A DNA stretch of 64,000 nucleotides from Stenotrophomonas pavanii (GCF_900101175.1 NZ_FNFQ01000001.1:1-64000), one strand, 5' to 3'; counted from the stretch's first letter, positions 1 to 6,887 are shown. Numbers and translations are program-made. Notes: generated from the sequence alone by a model not told the origin.

Positions 1-428
1 TTCAGGACCTGCCACAGCGATTCAGCGCCCTCACCGACCCGCCGATAGATTTCCACGCGCGCCGTGTTCTGGCCCGCGCCCGCGACAAAGCCGTCGCTGC
101 CGTAGGTGGTCTTGGTCCGGATATGCCGGCGGGAGAAGCTGACAGTGACGCTCCGCACGCGGCCGTTGGTAGCGAACGGGCCGTTGACCAGCTCCACGTC
201 GACGGTCTGCGTGGTCGTCGTCTGGACCGCGTTGCGCAGGATGCCCGCCGACAGCTGGCCACCAAAGTAGGCACTGCCGCTGGCGTCCATCCACATCACC
301 GCGTTGGCCTTGGACGCGGCGCCGGCGCCGACGTTAGGTCCGAAGTAGTCGACCAGGTTGTCGCCGGCGGCGCCGAAGCTGGCGCCGATGATGCGCTGCG
401 CCGCTCCCTTCCACACACGCAGGTACCC
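1..428 (-). pseudogene. C-terminal fragment of a J-type phage tail tip protein, fused out of frame to a Q-like gene; runs off the window
   Basis: On the minus strand a frame stays open from about position 428 to the window edge and reads YLRVWKGAAQRIIGASFG, then YFGPNVGAGAASKANAVMWM, ASGSAYFGGQLSAGILRN and a Thr-rich stretch. I recognise this as the C-terminal style of lambdoid host-specificity (J-like) tail tip proteins that bind the host receptor; that is family memory, not a search. It has no start codon or ribosome site of its own. Upstream, the frame gives low-complexity nonsense inside the Q-like gene, so the 5' part of the tail gene is missing. The rest of its 3' end lies outside the window. 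Confidence 0.7.
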
Positions 429-931
429 GCGGCGCGCGGGTCCAGCAGAACCCGCTTGCCACAGCAGTGCGAGCACTCGCGCGCGCCGGCCATTTCAGCG
501 ATCACCGCCCCGGCCAGGACTCCCAACTGTTCCATCGTGTTGTTCGGCCAGGCCGCAGCGCGCGCGTCGTCCAGCGCCTTTTCCGTCCGGAGCAGCTCCC
601 GCCGTTGCGCCTCCGTTATCGACCCGCCGCACCAGCCCATGCTGGCCTTGGCGATGCCGTAGTCAGTGCGGGCGTCGGCAAGAGCGTGCATCTGACGGGT
701 GAACTCGGGCGCGACCAGGGAGATGACCGCCTGGCGCAGCTGCTCGCGCCGCCGTTGACCACTCTCCGGCCACCACAGCGCCTCCAGCAGTTCGCGACCA
801 AGGCCGGCCGGGACGTACGCCAAGGCGGCCAAGATTTCCTCAGTGCTCGGTCCGCCGATGCTTCCGTCGAAGCTCAGTGCCCTCGGCCCCGTCCGGCTCG
901 ACAGCAGTTCGCGTGCCTCGTTCATTCCCAT
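411..931 (-). pseudogene. Truncated phage antiterminator Q-like gene
   Basis: The frame from ATG 931 (AAGGGGAAG ribosome site just upstream) encodes about 170 residues ending in ECSHCCGKRVLL...TCVC. A cysteine cluster of this kind after a helical N-terminal domain fits the zinc-binding region of lambda Q-type antiterminators, as does its place as the last gene of the early operon. Past about position 411 the frame loses its character and runs into the other frame of a tail gene before stopping at 296. Q acts at the late promoter so that RNA polymerase reads through terminators. Here the zinc region is cut after the third or fourth cysteine, so function is doubtful. The Q assignment is an inference. 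Confidence 0.55.
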
Positions 932-1001
932 GCGTCTTCCCCTTGGTGGTTTGCTCGTGCAGCGCGCGATTGCGCTTGGTTGTCTTCTATTGCGGAACCT
1001 G

Positions 1002-1205
1002 TCACGCCGCACGGTCCCAGCTGGCCATCAGGCGCTGCACCTGCCCGCCGCGTGCCTCGAACTGCTCCACCGTCTCGGCCGGGCCATCGGCGAGCACACG
1101 TGTCTTGACTCGCTTGGGCCGGGACACTGTGTTGTGGTCCATCCGCCGCTCACGGGGGGCACGCTGGGGGTTGATCCTCGGCGCCATGGCCTTCGTCTTC
1201 TTCAT
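1002..1205 (-). CDS. Small basic phage protein, unknown function
   Basis: This 67-residue frame starts at ATG 1205, which overlaps the stop of the upstream nuclease gene as ATGA, with a GAGGGCGGC ribosome site. The N-terminal half is rich in Lys, Arg and Pro (MKKTKAMAPRINPQRAPRER) and the C-terminal half is acidic to neutral (VEQFEARGGQVQRLMASWD). Translational coupling and a start context typical of phage early operons support a real gene. I recognise no family. It lies between the Ref-like nuclease and the truncated Q-like gene. Confidence 0.6.
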   Translation of the reverse strand: MKKTKAMAPRINPQRAPRERRMDHNTVSRPKRVKTRVLADGPAETVEQFEARGGQVQRLMASWDRAA

Positions 1206-1567
1206 GCTGCCGCCCTCAATTCGTTGATGTAGGTCTGCTGTGCGATCAGGTCGTCGTCGGATCCGAACGCCTCGTGGAATCTCTTGGACCAGTGCAGCGG
1301 TGGGCCCCAGCGGGCCACCATTTGCTTTTGCGTCATGTGTTCCGTTCGGTAGCGCTGGTGATGCCACTGGCACAGCGCGTAGCCGAAGAAATGGCCGCGC
1401 CGGATGTTTCCCGACTTGGCGTGGTTGTATTCGCAGCCGTAGATCACGTGCCTCTTCGCCATCAGGCCTTGCGCGTAGCGAACGAGGCACGCCATGCACG
1501 GCCCCGTCTTCGCCAGCTCGATTCGCGCTGCCTCTGCACTGGTCGGCGGCGGTGCGTTCGACCACAT
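1202..1567 (-). CDS. Ref-like (RecA-dependent nuclease family) phage protein
   Basis: The 121-residue product has a CMAC zinc-type motif near residue 20, then GCEYNHAKSGNIRRGHFFGY, ALCQWHHQ and KRFHEAFGSDDDLI. The order of a CxxC, a His-rich loop, RRGH, LCxWHH and FHExFGxDxxLL is what I know from the C-terminal HNH domain of the P1 Ref family, which cuts DNA at RecA-made D-loops. The usual paired His before the loop is NH here. I chose ATG 1567 because it overlaps the upstream stop as TGATG; a longer frame reaching 1861 overlaps two better genes. A role in recombination is likely, but whether it is active is unknown. Confidence 0.7.
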   Translation of the reverse strand: MWSNAPPPTSAEAARIELAKTGPCMACLVRYAQGLMAKRHVIYGCEYNHAKSGNIRRGHFFGYALCQWHHQRYRTEHMTQKQMVARWGPPLHWSKRFHEAFGSDDDLIAQQTYINELRAAA

Positions 1568-1761
1568 CAGCGTAGCTCCGGGATCGGGCCGGCATAGCGA
1601 GTGATCGGGATCCGCCGCATGCCATCGCGCCAGACAGTCATCCCGCGCGTCGCGTAGACCACCAGCGGCTTGATCCCGTAGCCGTAGGCCAGATACCAGC
1701 CCGCCTCGGCCAGCGGCTCGCTCACAGGACGCACTTCGACGTTGAAGTGATCGGGGCTCAT
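1567..1761 (-). CDS. Small phage protein, unknown function
   Basis: This encodes 64 residues (MSPDHFNVEVRPVSEPLAEA...) with many aromatic residues and Arg and no membrane segment. Its start overlaps the upstream stop as ATGA and its stop overlaps the next start, so it is embedded in a translationally coupled early operon. I recognise no domain. Position between replication and recombination genes suggests an accessory DNA-metabolism role, which is inference only. Confidence 0.6.
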   Translation of the reverse strand: MSPDHFNVEVRPVSEPLAEAGWYLAYGYGIKPLVVYATRGMTVWRDGMRRIPITRYAGPIPELR

Positions 1762-2420
1762 GCGGCTTTGCCCTCCAGCAGCGCGACGATCTCGGCCAGG
1801 CGCGAACGGGTCCGTTCGTCCGCTGTCGGCGATGCCTCAACCGTTCCGGCCAGCAGCGCAAGCGGGTTGAAGGATGGGGTGGCGGGCGGAAGGGCCAGGT
1901 ACTCCGCTACCTGTTCCTTCGACAGCTGGCCAGCGGCCACCGCTTCCCGCAGTACGCTGTCCCGACCGGACACGTCGCCGCCGAGGGACAGCTGGTAGGT
2001 GGCCGTGCGGTGTCCAGCGCGCGCTTCCTTCACCAGCCGGGTGTAAACCTCCAGGAATGCCGGCCGGGCCGCGATCTTGTCGCCTGCCTGCACCAGCGGC
2101 AACGCCGCCGCCCACGCATCGCGGGTCTGCTCAGTCCACACCACGGTCGCACCTTCGTCGGCGGCACGGATCGCGTTGGCCCATGCCTCATTCGGTGCCG
2201 GGTGGCCGTCCTCGATGCGTTCGAGGATCGCCGCCAGCGAAAGCCGCGCCTTCAGCTCCCGGCGGCATGACGCCAGCGCGCGCTCCAGCATCGGCAGCTG
2301 GTACTGCGCCAGATCCGAAACCATGTAGGCCGCGGCGTTCGGGCTGAGCTGGTCGCCAATCACCTCCGCGGTGGCCACCAGCAGATCGACCAGCCGATCC
2401 TGCTCCTGATTACCGAGCAT
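1758..2420 (-). CDS. Phage early protein after the O-like gene, possible replication partner
   Basis: The 220-residue soluble, mainly helical protein begins MLGNQEQDRLVDLLVATAEV and is rich in Ala, Leu and Glu. It overlaps the end of the O-like replication gene by 11 bases. In lambdoid phages this slot usually holds a helicase or helicase loader (P or DnaC type), but I see no Walker A motif, so it is not an ATPase of that kind. A short region (LERALASCRRELKARLSLAAI) resembles helical segments of phage replisome adaptors. Function is unassigned; the location is the only hint. Confidence 0.6.
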   Translation of the reverse strand: MLGNQEQDRLVDLLVATAEVIGDQLSPNAAAYMVSDLAQYQLPMLERALASCRRELKARLSLAAILERIEDGHPAPNEAWANAIRAADEGATVVWTEQTRDAWAAALPLVQAGDKIAARPAFLEVYTRLVKEARAGHRTATYQLSLGGDVSGRDSVLREAVAAGQLSKEQVAEYLALPPATPSFNPLALLAGTVEASPTADERTRSRLAEIVALLEGKAA

Positions 2421-3300
2421 GTGCCGCCCTCCGCTGTGCCAGCAGAGCCTTGGCCGCGTCGGCGGCGCCGAGGTTGGTCTGCGTCTTGTCGGTCTGCCGC
2501 GCGGCCTCTTCGGTGACCTGACGGCCGGTGGCCCACTGCGTGCGGTATGCCTCGCACTTCGCCAGCAGCGCGCCCAGGTCGTGCATGTTCTGCACCACGT
2601 AGCGCTCGTTGACGGTCAGGAACCACGCGGCCACCAGCGGGGCCTCGCCGTGGCCGAGCCGCTGCACGATCTGCCGGACGTTGCTGTTAACCTTGGCGTT
2701 GCGCACCGGTGCCACACCGTGGCGGTCACGGTAGGCACTGGCGTAGGCCGCCCAGGTAGCACGGCACGCAGCCTGTAGGTCGGTCTCGGAAACCACCGCC
2801 AGCGGCGCGGCCGGCAGGCCCGCCGGAAATGACGGTTCTCCTGACGGTTCATTGAGGGTTATATGACGGTTAGGCGGCACGGGGCACACCCCTAGACCTG
2901 CGCCCGGTGCCTCCCCTCCTGCATGGGGCGCATCCCCTCCTGCAGCGGGCGCACCCCCTGCATGGGGCGCAGCCCCTGCGCCCGGTGCAGTACCTGCTTT
3001 TCCAGACTTACGGCCAGCCTTCGACGGCGCAGCGGCCTTGTCGAAGTTGGCCGGAGTGACCTTGTAGACCGTGCTGCTGTTGAACCGACGGTCACGGGTC
3101 AGCAGGCCGACGGCCTCCAGATGATCCATTGCCGTACGCACAGCACGCGCCGACATGCAGCAGCGCGCGGCGATGGTGCCCACCGCCGGCCAGCACACAC
3201 CGTCGTCGTTGGCCTGATCAGCCAGCGAGATCAGCACAGCCTTCTGCGTGACGCTCAGGCCCTGTAGCGGCCAGCACTGCGACATGATGATGGTCGACAT
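2410..3300 (-). CDS. Phage replication protein, O-like, with N-terminal winged helix
   Basis: The 296-residue product opens with a helix-turn-helix region (residues about 14-65: LSVTQKAVLISLADQANDDG, then TIAARCCMSARAVRTAMDHL) and a wing ending in LLTRDRRFNSSTVYKVT. A low-complexity Ala-Gly-Pro-His linker follows (residues about 92-135), then a helical C-terminal domain with conserved-looking RQIVQRLGHGEAPLVAAWFL. This layout, with an origin-binding domain, a loose linker and a partner-binding domain, is that of lambdoid O proteins, which bind the phage origin and recruit helicase. The linker repeats (GAAPHAGGAP, DAPHAGGEAP) may form part of the origin at DNA level, as iterons lie inside O in lambda. 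ATG 3285 is an alternative start. Confidence 0.7.
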   Translation of the reverse strand: MSTIIMSQCWPLQGLSVTQKAVLISLADQANDDGVCWPAVGTIAARCCMSARAVRTAMDHLEAVGLLTRDRRFNSSTVYKVTPANFDKAAAPSKAGRKSGKAGTAPGAGAAPHAGGAPAAGGDAPHAGGEAPGAGLGVCPVPPNRHITLNEPSGEPSFPAGLPAAPLAVVSETDLQAACRATWAAYASAYRDRHGVAPVRNAKVNSNVRQIVQRLGHGEAPLVAAWFLTVNERYVVQNMHDLGALLAKCEAYRTQWATGRQVTEEAARQTDKTQTNLGAADAAKALLAQRRAAHAR

Positions 3301-3301
3301 G

Positions 3302-3613
3302 TCAGAGCCCCAGCGTCAGGTTCTCGCCCGGCGCAACCGGCCACCAGGTGCATGCGGGCTTGCCGGTGGTTGCGCACGGCGCGTTCGGGCCGCGCCAGAT
3401 GCGCCCCTCGCGGGCCAGCTCAGGCAGTCGGCGACCCAACATGTGGCGATCAAGGCCAGTCAGCGTCGACAGGTGCAGGCTGCTCTGCCCCGGGTGGCGC
3501 TTCACTGCCGCTGCTGCGCGGGTCTGCTGGTCCAGCAGCTTGCCGGTGGCGATAAGGTCCGCCGCAGCCGCGTGGCTGCTGTTGGAATCGTTGGAACGGG
3601 CCAGGTGGCTCAT
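3302..3613 (-). CDS. Small winged-helix DNA-binding phage protein
   Basis: The 103-residue product contains HPGQSSLHLSTLTGLDRHML followed by RRLPELAREGRIWRG, a helix-turn-helix plus wing (residues about 42-78). The start overlaps the upstream stop as ATGA, and its stop is followed within one base by the O-like gene start. It may help the O-like protein or act as an early regulator. No named family is claimed. Confidence 0.6.
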   Translation of the reverse strand: MSHLARSNDSNSSHAAAADLIATGKLLDQQTRAAAAVKRHPGQSSLHLSTLTGLDRHMLGRRLPELAREGRIWRGPNAPCATTGKPACTWWPVAPGENLTLGL

Positions 3614-4197
3614 CGGGCCAGCTCCAGTCCCATGGCGCGGATCACAGCCTTGCGGAACGTCAACGCACTGATCACCATGTCATCGCACTCGTTGATGATC
3701 TTGTGCCCGTGCGGACGGTCCTTATCGTCAATTACCCCATCGGCCACGGCGGGGCTGATCGCTGCGCAGAGGTCGCCGAAGTCCTTCATCAGCTGGCCCA
3801 CACCCACCGTGTCTGCCGCCGTTTCGATAGCATCCAGGCGGATCGGCAGAATGCCTCGGCGACGGCCCAGCGCGCGCTCGCAGTTGCTGCGGTAGGGCTC
3901 GGGCAGGCTCTGCACCCAAGCATCTTCCAGATCAGCCGGAAGCGTCTTAACCACGCCGTCCAAGTAGCGGCCCAGGATCTGGCCGTTGTGCTTCTTGTCT
4001 GCGTCGCCGTCCCCCTCCCCGCCGAGGGTGATGCGGAACGGCACTTCACGGTCGTCCTGCGCGTACATCGACAGGTACTGATCAGCCACCACCATGGCGA
4101 AGCTGCGGCGGTTGGTGCCGGTGTCGCGCAGCATCTGCTCGGTGAATCCGTAGATCACCGTCTGGCGCTTGGGCAGGAAATGGGGCGTGGGCTTCAT
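3610..4197 (-). CDS. First gene of the leftward phage early operon, unknown function
   Basis: From ATG 4197 this encodes 195 residues (MKPTPHFLPKRQTVIYGFTE...). The frame is open further up to 4359, so ATG 4233 (MAPIVRRPREPVMKP) is also possible; the stretch beyond overlaps the Cro-like gene and is Pro/Thr-rich, so I rejected it. The central part (REVPFRITLGGEGDGDADKK) and RYLDGVVKTLPADLEDAWVQ do not match a family I can name. In lambda this position is held by cII, but no helix-turn-helix is evident here. It is followed, with a 4-base overlap, by the winged-helix gene. Confidence 0.6.
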   Translation of the reverse strand: MKPTPHFLPKRQTVIYGFTEQMLRDTGTNRRSFAMVVADQYLSMYAQDDREVPFRITLGGEGDGDADKKHNGQILGRYLDGVVKTLPADLEDAWVQSLPEPYRSNCERALGRRRGILPIRLDAIETAADTVGVGQLMKDFGDLCAAISPAVADGVIDDKDRPHGHKIINECDDMVISALTFRKAVIRAMGLELAR

Positions 4198-4273
4198 GAC
4201 AGGCTCTCGGGGGCGGCGCACGATGGGCGCCATGGACAGAGACAACTCAGGGACGACGGCCAGGGATGGCCTT

Positions 4274-4771
4274 TCAGGCGGTGTCGACAGGGCCGATGCG
4301 GTCGGCGTCGGGGTCGTCGTTGCGCGGAGCGGCCGGATCCTGCTGGTCGGTGTGGCCAAGCAGCTTCATAACCTGCGGCAGCGCCGGGACCATGTCTTCG
4401 TCAGCCCAGCCGCTGATCTGCTCCACCGGCAGACCCAGCACCTTGGCCAAGTGCGCATCGCTGCTCAGGCCCAGCTGGGAGCGCAGCGCGCGCTTGCTCA
4501 TACGGCTGTCAACAAGGGCCGAGGCGGCTTGGCAACCGGATGCTGCAGAACTCAGCGGAGCGACGGCGTCGGGAGCTGGCCCGAACACCTCAGGAAGAAG
4601 CTCATGGCGGGAAATCCCACTTGCTGCTTCAATTGCAAGCACATGGCGAGACGGAACAGGCCTGATGCCGCTTACCCACTGGTTTACCGCCTGCGGGGAT
4701 ACCCCCAACAGGCGAGCGATTCCGGCTTGACCGGCTCCCGACTTCTCGATGGCGGTGGCGATTGGGTTCAT
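4274..4771 (-). CDS. Cro-like (YdaS family) regulator with a second helix-turn-helix
   Basis: The N-terminal 62 residues (MNPIATAIEKSGAGQAGIAR, LLGVSPQAVNQWVSGIRPVP, then the Arg-His pair and AASGISRHELLPEVF) form a textbook YdaS/Cro-superfamily helix-turn-helix. After an Ala/Ser linker, residues about 89-140 (SKRALRSQLGLSSDAHLAKV, LGLPVEQISGW, VPALPQVMKLL) look like a second Cro-type fold. A lambdoid Cro is normally a single small domain of 60-80 residues, so 165 residues with two candidate DNA-binding domains is unusual. It is divergent from the cI gene across a shared operator region and should repress it and start the lytic programme. Confidence 0.8.
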   Translation of the reverse strand: MNPIATAIEKSGAGQAGIARLLGVSPQAVNQWVSGIRPVPSRHVLAIEAASGISRHELLPEVFGPAPDAVAPLSSAASGCQAASALVDSRMSKRALRSQLGLSSDAHLAKVLGLPVEQISGWADEDMVPALPQVMKLLGHTDQQDPAAPRNDDPDADRIGPVDTA

Positions 4772-4780
4772 AGCGGCAGC

Positions 4781-4861
4781 TTAAGCGTTGCTTTAGTTTG
4801 CAGTCAAGCAATGCTTTCTTACATTTGCACGCGGGTCGCCGGACAATCAAGCGATGCTTGA
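4781..4861. promoter_or_regulatory. Three-site operator region between the Cro-like and CI-like genes
   Basis: Three 15-bp near-palindromes share the pattern TYAAGC-N3-GCTTNA: TTAAGCGTTGCTTTA at 4781-4795, TCAAGCAATGCTTTC at 4804-4818 and TCAAGCGATGCTTGA at 4847-4861. On the minus strand TTGACT (4802-4807) makes a -35 for the Cro-like gene, with the first site over the expected -10 region. The third site covers the cI start codon. This matches the job of a lambda right operator. It is read directly from sequence; binding by CI or Cro is inferred. Confidence 0.75.
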
Positions 4862-5516
4862 CAACATCGCTATGGCGGCCGCCATTCGCTCGGCCATTGA
4901 AGAGTCCGCGTTGACACAAAAAAGTGTCGCGGACGCATTTGGCGTGACCGAGCAGGCTGTCTCGGGGTGGCTTCGCACGGGGAAGGTCGATAAGCGAAAG
5001 CTCCCGAAGCTCGCGCATCTCACAGGCAAGCCTCTGTCTCACTTCGGCATGGGTGAGACAGTGGATGTCGTCGCGATTTCTGCGACCGACCAAAGCTATG
5101 TTCGCGTCCAACAGCTGGACGGAGATGCCGACATGGGGGAAGGGCGTATCAATGATGATTTTCCGGACGTTGTCCGAGCGATGGACTTCGCGCCCACCTA
5201 CATACGGTCGGTTGTTGGGTTCGTGCCGCCACCAGGCAGGCTAGTGCTGGTGACGGGTCGCGGCGACTCCATGATTCCGGTTATCAACCCCGGCGAATCC
5301 TTGATGGTCGACACCGGGGTGACCTCTTTTGATGGCGATGGGATCTACCTGATCAATACCGGGAATGGGCAGCAGGTGAAGGCCCTTCAGGATCGGGGCG
5401 ATGCCGTGTACGTGGTCAGCGCTAACGCTGCGCTCTATCCGGCGTTCGCAATGCCTCGCAACACGGTCATCGGCGGCAAGGTGTACCTCAGAAATCGAAT
5501 CGACCGATTCAACTGA
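4854..5516 (+). CDS. CI-like phage repressor, S24 (LexA-type) self-cleaving family
   Basis: The 220-residue protein has a helix-turn-helix (residues about 8-45, TQKSVADAFGVTEQAVSGWL) and a C-terminal S24 peptidase domain. The catalytic Ser139 is in GRGDSM and the Lys176 in QQVKAL, with the usual GESLMVDTG and ANAALYPAF strands. I see no Ala-Gly or Cys-Gly in the linker (about 66-115), the dipeptide LexA and lambda CI cleave, so RecA-driven cleavage, if any, would use another bond. The ATG at 4854 lies inside an operator and has no ribosome site, so the mRNA may be leaderless; ATG 4872 is an alternative. It should keep the prophage silent. Confidence 0.85.
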   Translation: MLDNIAMAAAIRSAIEESALTQKSVADAFGVTEQAVSGWLRTGKVDKRKLPKLAHLTGKPLSHFGMGETVDVVAISATDQSYVRVQQLDGDADMGEGRINDDFPDVVRAMDFAPTYIRSVVGFVPPPGRLVLVTGRGDSMIPVINPGESLMVDTGVTSFDGDGIYLINTGNGQQVKALQDRGDAVYVVSANAALYPAFAMPRNTVIGGKVYLRNRIDRFN

Positions 5517-5587
5517 CCTATTCCGGCAGTGTTGGACCGGCTGGCACGGAAGACGTTCATCAAGAAGCAAAGGACACAGGGGGAATC

Positions 5588-6052
5588 ATGAAGTACCTTG
5601 CGATAGTCGCAGCTGCAGTCGCACTCACTGGCTGCGCAACACAACAGGCTCTCAATAAGCCAACCGCTTCCGGGAACGCTGAGGTTTTCATTCCATTCGT
5701 CAATACGGAGCAGGTCCGAGATGACCTAGTCCTACGCTGCGCAGAGATGGGGGGTTCGGCCAACGTGTCCAGCAATACGGTGGCTTGCAAGATGCAAATG
5801 CAGGGGATGCAGGCAGCGCTAACGCAGACGCTAATCGGGAACTCCTACTCCACGACTCCGGAGGTGAGTATCCAATTCACCTTCGCTAAGCAGAATCATG
5901 GCGTCTTCCTGACCGCATATCAGATGGTCGAAACCCAGATGGCTTTCGGCCAGGTTCGGTCCCAGCGCCTGACTGGCAACAATGTTCAGAACGAAACTCA
6001 AGCGGCTCTAGAGCGCGTTCGAACCAGACTGGCTCCCCCGGACGCCCAGTAG
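5588..6052 (+). CDS. Phage-borne lipoprotein downstream of cI
   Basis: The 154-residue product begins MKYLAIVAAAVALTGCATQQ, a signal peptide with lipobox LTGC and Cys18 as lipid-modified residue; Ala at +2 predicts outer membrane sorting. A strong AGGGGGA site precedes the ATG. The mature part has a Cys pair (about Cys51 and Cys67) and no family I recognise. It follows cI by 71 bases and ends at a clear terminator, so it should be expressed in the lysogen. By position it may be a lysogenic conversion or superinfection exclusion protein; that is inference. Confidence 0.75.
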   Translation: MKYLAIVAAAVALTGCATQQALNKPTASGNAEVFIPFVNTEQVRDDLVLRCAEMGGSANVSSNTVACKMQMQGMQAALTQTLIGNSYSTTPEVSIQFTFAKQNHGVFLTAYQMVETQMAFGQVRSQRLTGNNVQNETQAALERVRTRLAPPDAQ

Positions 6053-6071
6053 TAGGCAGATCAACGAGACC

Positions 6072-6097
6072 AAGCCCCGCTCCGGCGGGGCTTTTCT
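6072..6097 (+). terminator. Rho-independent terminator of the cI-lipoprotein transcript
   Basis: GCCCCGC and GCGGGGC form a 7-bp GC stem around a TCCG loop, followed by TTTTCT. It lies 20 bases after the lipoprotein stop and ahead of the next promoter, so it isolates lysogenic from early transcription. Confidence 0.9.
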
Positions 6098-6116
6098 ATT
6101 GGCTCGCACAAATTTC

Positions 6117-6156
6117 TTAAGCATTGCTTGACTTTAGACTAAAGCGCTGCTTTACT
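6117..6156 (+). promoter_or_regulatory. Rightward early phage promoter with two operators
   Basis: TTGACT (6128-6133), a 17-base spacer and TTTACT (6151-6156) form a sigma-70 type promoter. Two operator palindromes, TTAAGCATTGCTTGA (6117-6131) and TAAAGCGCTGCTTTA (6140-6154), cover both boxes. Their centre-to-centre distance of 23 bases equals that of the pair at 4781-4818, so the same repressor probably controls both, as with lambda left and right operators. It drives the operon beginning at 6209. Confidence 0.75.
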
Positions 6157-6208
6157 GTCTCCAGCGCCAAACACCACCCCATCCCGGGGCCGGGCGCAGG
6201 AGATCCGC

Positions 6209-6400
6209 ATGGCCATCCTTTCCCTCGGCGTCCGCCAGTCGACGCCAACCGTCGCCGCCGACAGCCTCAGCGCCAAGGTGGTTTCCGACCTGGGCGCTGC
6301 CCGCCTCCTCCAGTCCGCTGACGAAGCCGAGCACTATGCCGGCCAGCTGCTGGAAGCCGCCAAGCAGCTGCGCGCCGCACAACAGGGTGCCGCCGCATGA
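6209..6400 (+). CDS. Small phage protein, first gene of the rightward operon
   Basis: Encodes 63 residues (MAILSLGVRQSTPTVAADSL...) ending in a helical Ala-Leu-Gln stretch (LLEAAKQLRAAQQGAA). A CAGGAGATC ribosome site precedes the ATG, and the stop overlaps the next start as ATGA. Expressed first from the operator-controlled promoter, it would be made in the earliest phase after derepression. No family is recognised. Confidence 0.6.
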   Translation: MAILSLGVRQSTPTVAADSLSAKVVSDLGAARLLQSADEAEHYAGQLLEAAKQLRAAQQGAAA

Positions 6401-6612
6401 GCGCCGCAATCGCCCACCACTCCACCGCTCAGCGCGCCGCTGCAGCCGCCGGCATCGTCGCCCGCGCCGGGCGCCGCTGGGGCCTCCTCCCCTACCAGGT
6501 CGTCATCGCCTCCAGCATCGCCGCCAATGCCGTCCTGCGGCAGGGCAAGAGCGCAGCCGGCGCCGTCGCCGCCGCTCGCCGCGCAGCGCGCGCACAGGCA
6601 GGTGCTGCATGA
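6397..6612 (+). CDS. Small Ala-rich basic phage protein
   Basis: Encodes 71 residues, very rich in Ala and Arg (MSAAIAHHSTAQRAAAAAGI, ending RRAARAQAGAA). It overlaps both neighbours by 4 bases. The middle (LLPYQVVIASSIAANAVLRQ) is amphipathic to hydrophobic, so it could be membrane-associated or nucleic acid-binding. No family is recognised. Confidence 0.55.
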   Translation: MSAAIAHHSTAQRAAAAAGIVARAGRRWGLLPYQVVIASSIAANAVLRQGKSAAGAVAAARRAARAQAGAA

Positions 6613-6887
6613 GCGCCCCTGTCGATCTGCTGCAGCTGCTCCAACAGCATGCCAAAGGTATTGGCGGCGGAGCGGAAGACCCGGACGGCCTGAGCCTGTC
6701 AGCGCGCGCGTGTAAGAACGTCGCCAGCGAACTGCAGATGATCCACGACGCGTTTGCCGGCCTGGTCAACGCCGCTCAGGCAACACGCACATCGCTGCAG
6801 CACATGCGAGGCCCCGAGGTATCGATACACGCCCGCACGGCGGATCTCGATGCCGCTCTGGCTCGCGTCAAAGGCGGTGCCGCATGA
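6609..6887 (+). CDS. Small helical phage protein, unknown function
   Basis: From ATG 6609, which overlaps the previous stop, this encodes 92 residues (MSAPVDLLQLLQQHAKGIGG...). A longer open frame from 6336 lies over two coupled genes, so I set the start by the ATGA overlap. The content is helical with a possible coiled coil (QMIHDAFAGLVNAAQATRTS). No family is recognised. Confidence 0.55.
   Translation: MSAPVDLLQLLQQHAKGIGGGAEDPDGLSLSARACKNVASELQMIHDAFAGLVNAAQATRTSLQHMRGPEVSIHARTADLDAALARVKGGAA

Noticed and set aside
4198-4359. Upstream extension of the first leftward early gene to 4359
   Set aside because: It overlaps the 3' end of the Cro-like gene by 86 bases and encodes a Pro/Thr-rich stretch; a start at 4197 or 4233 fits better.
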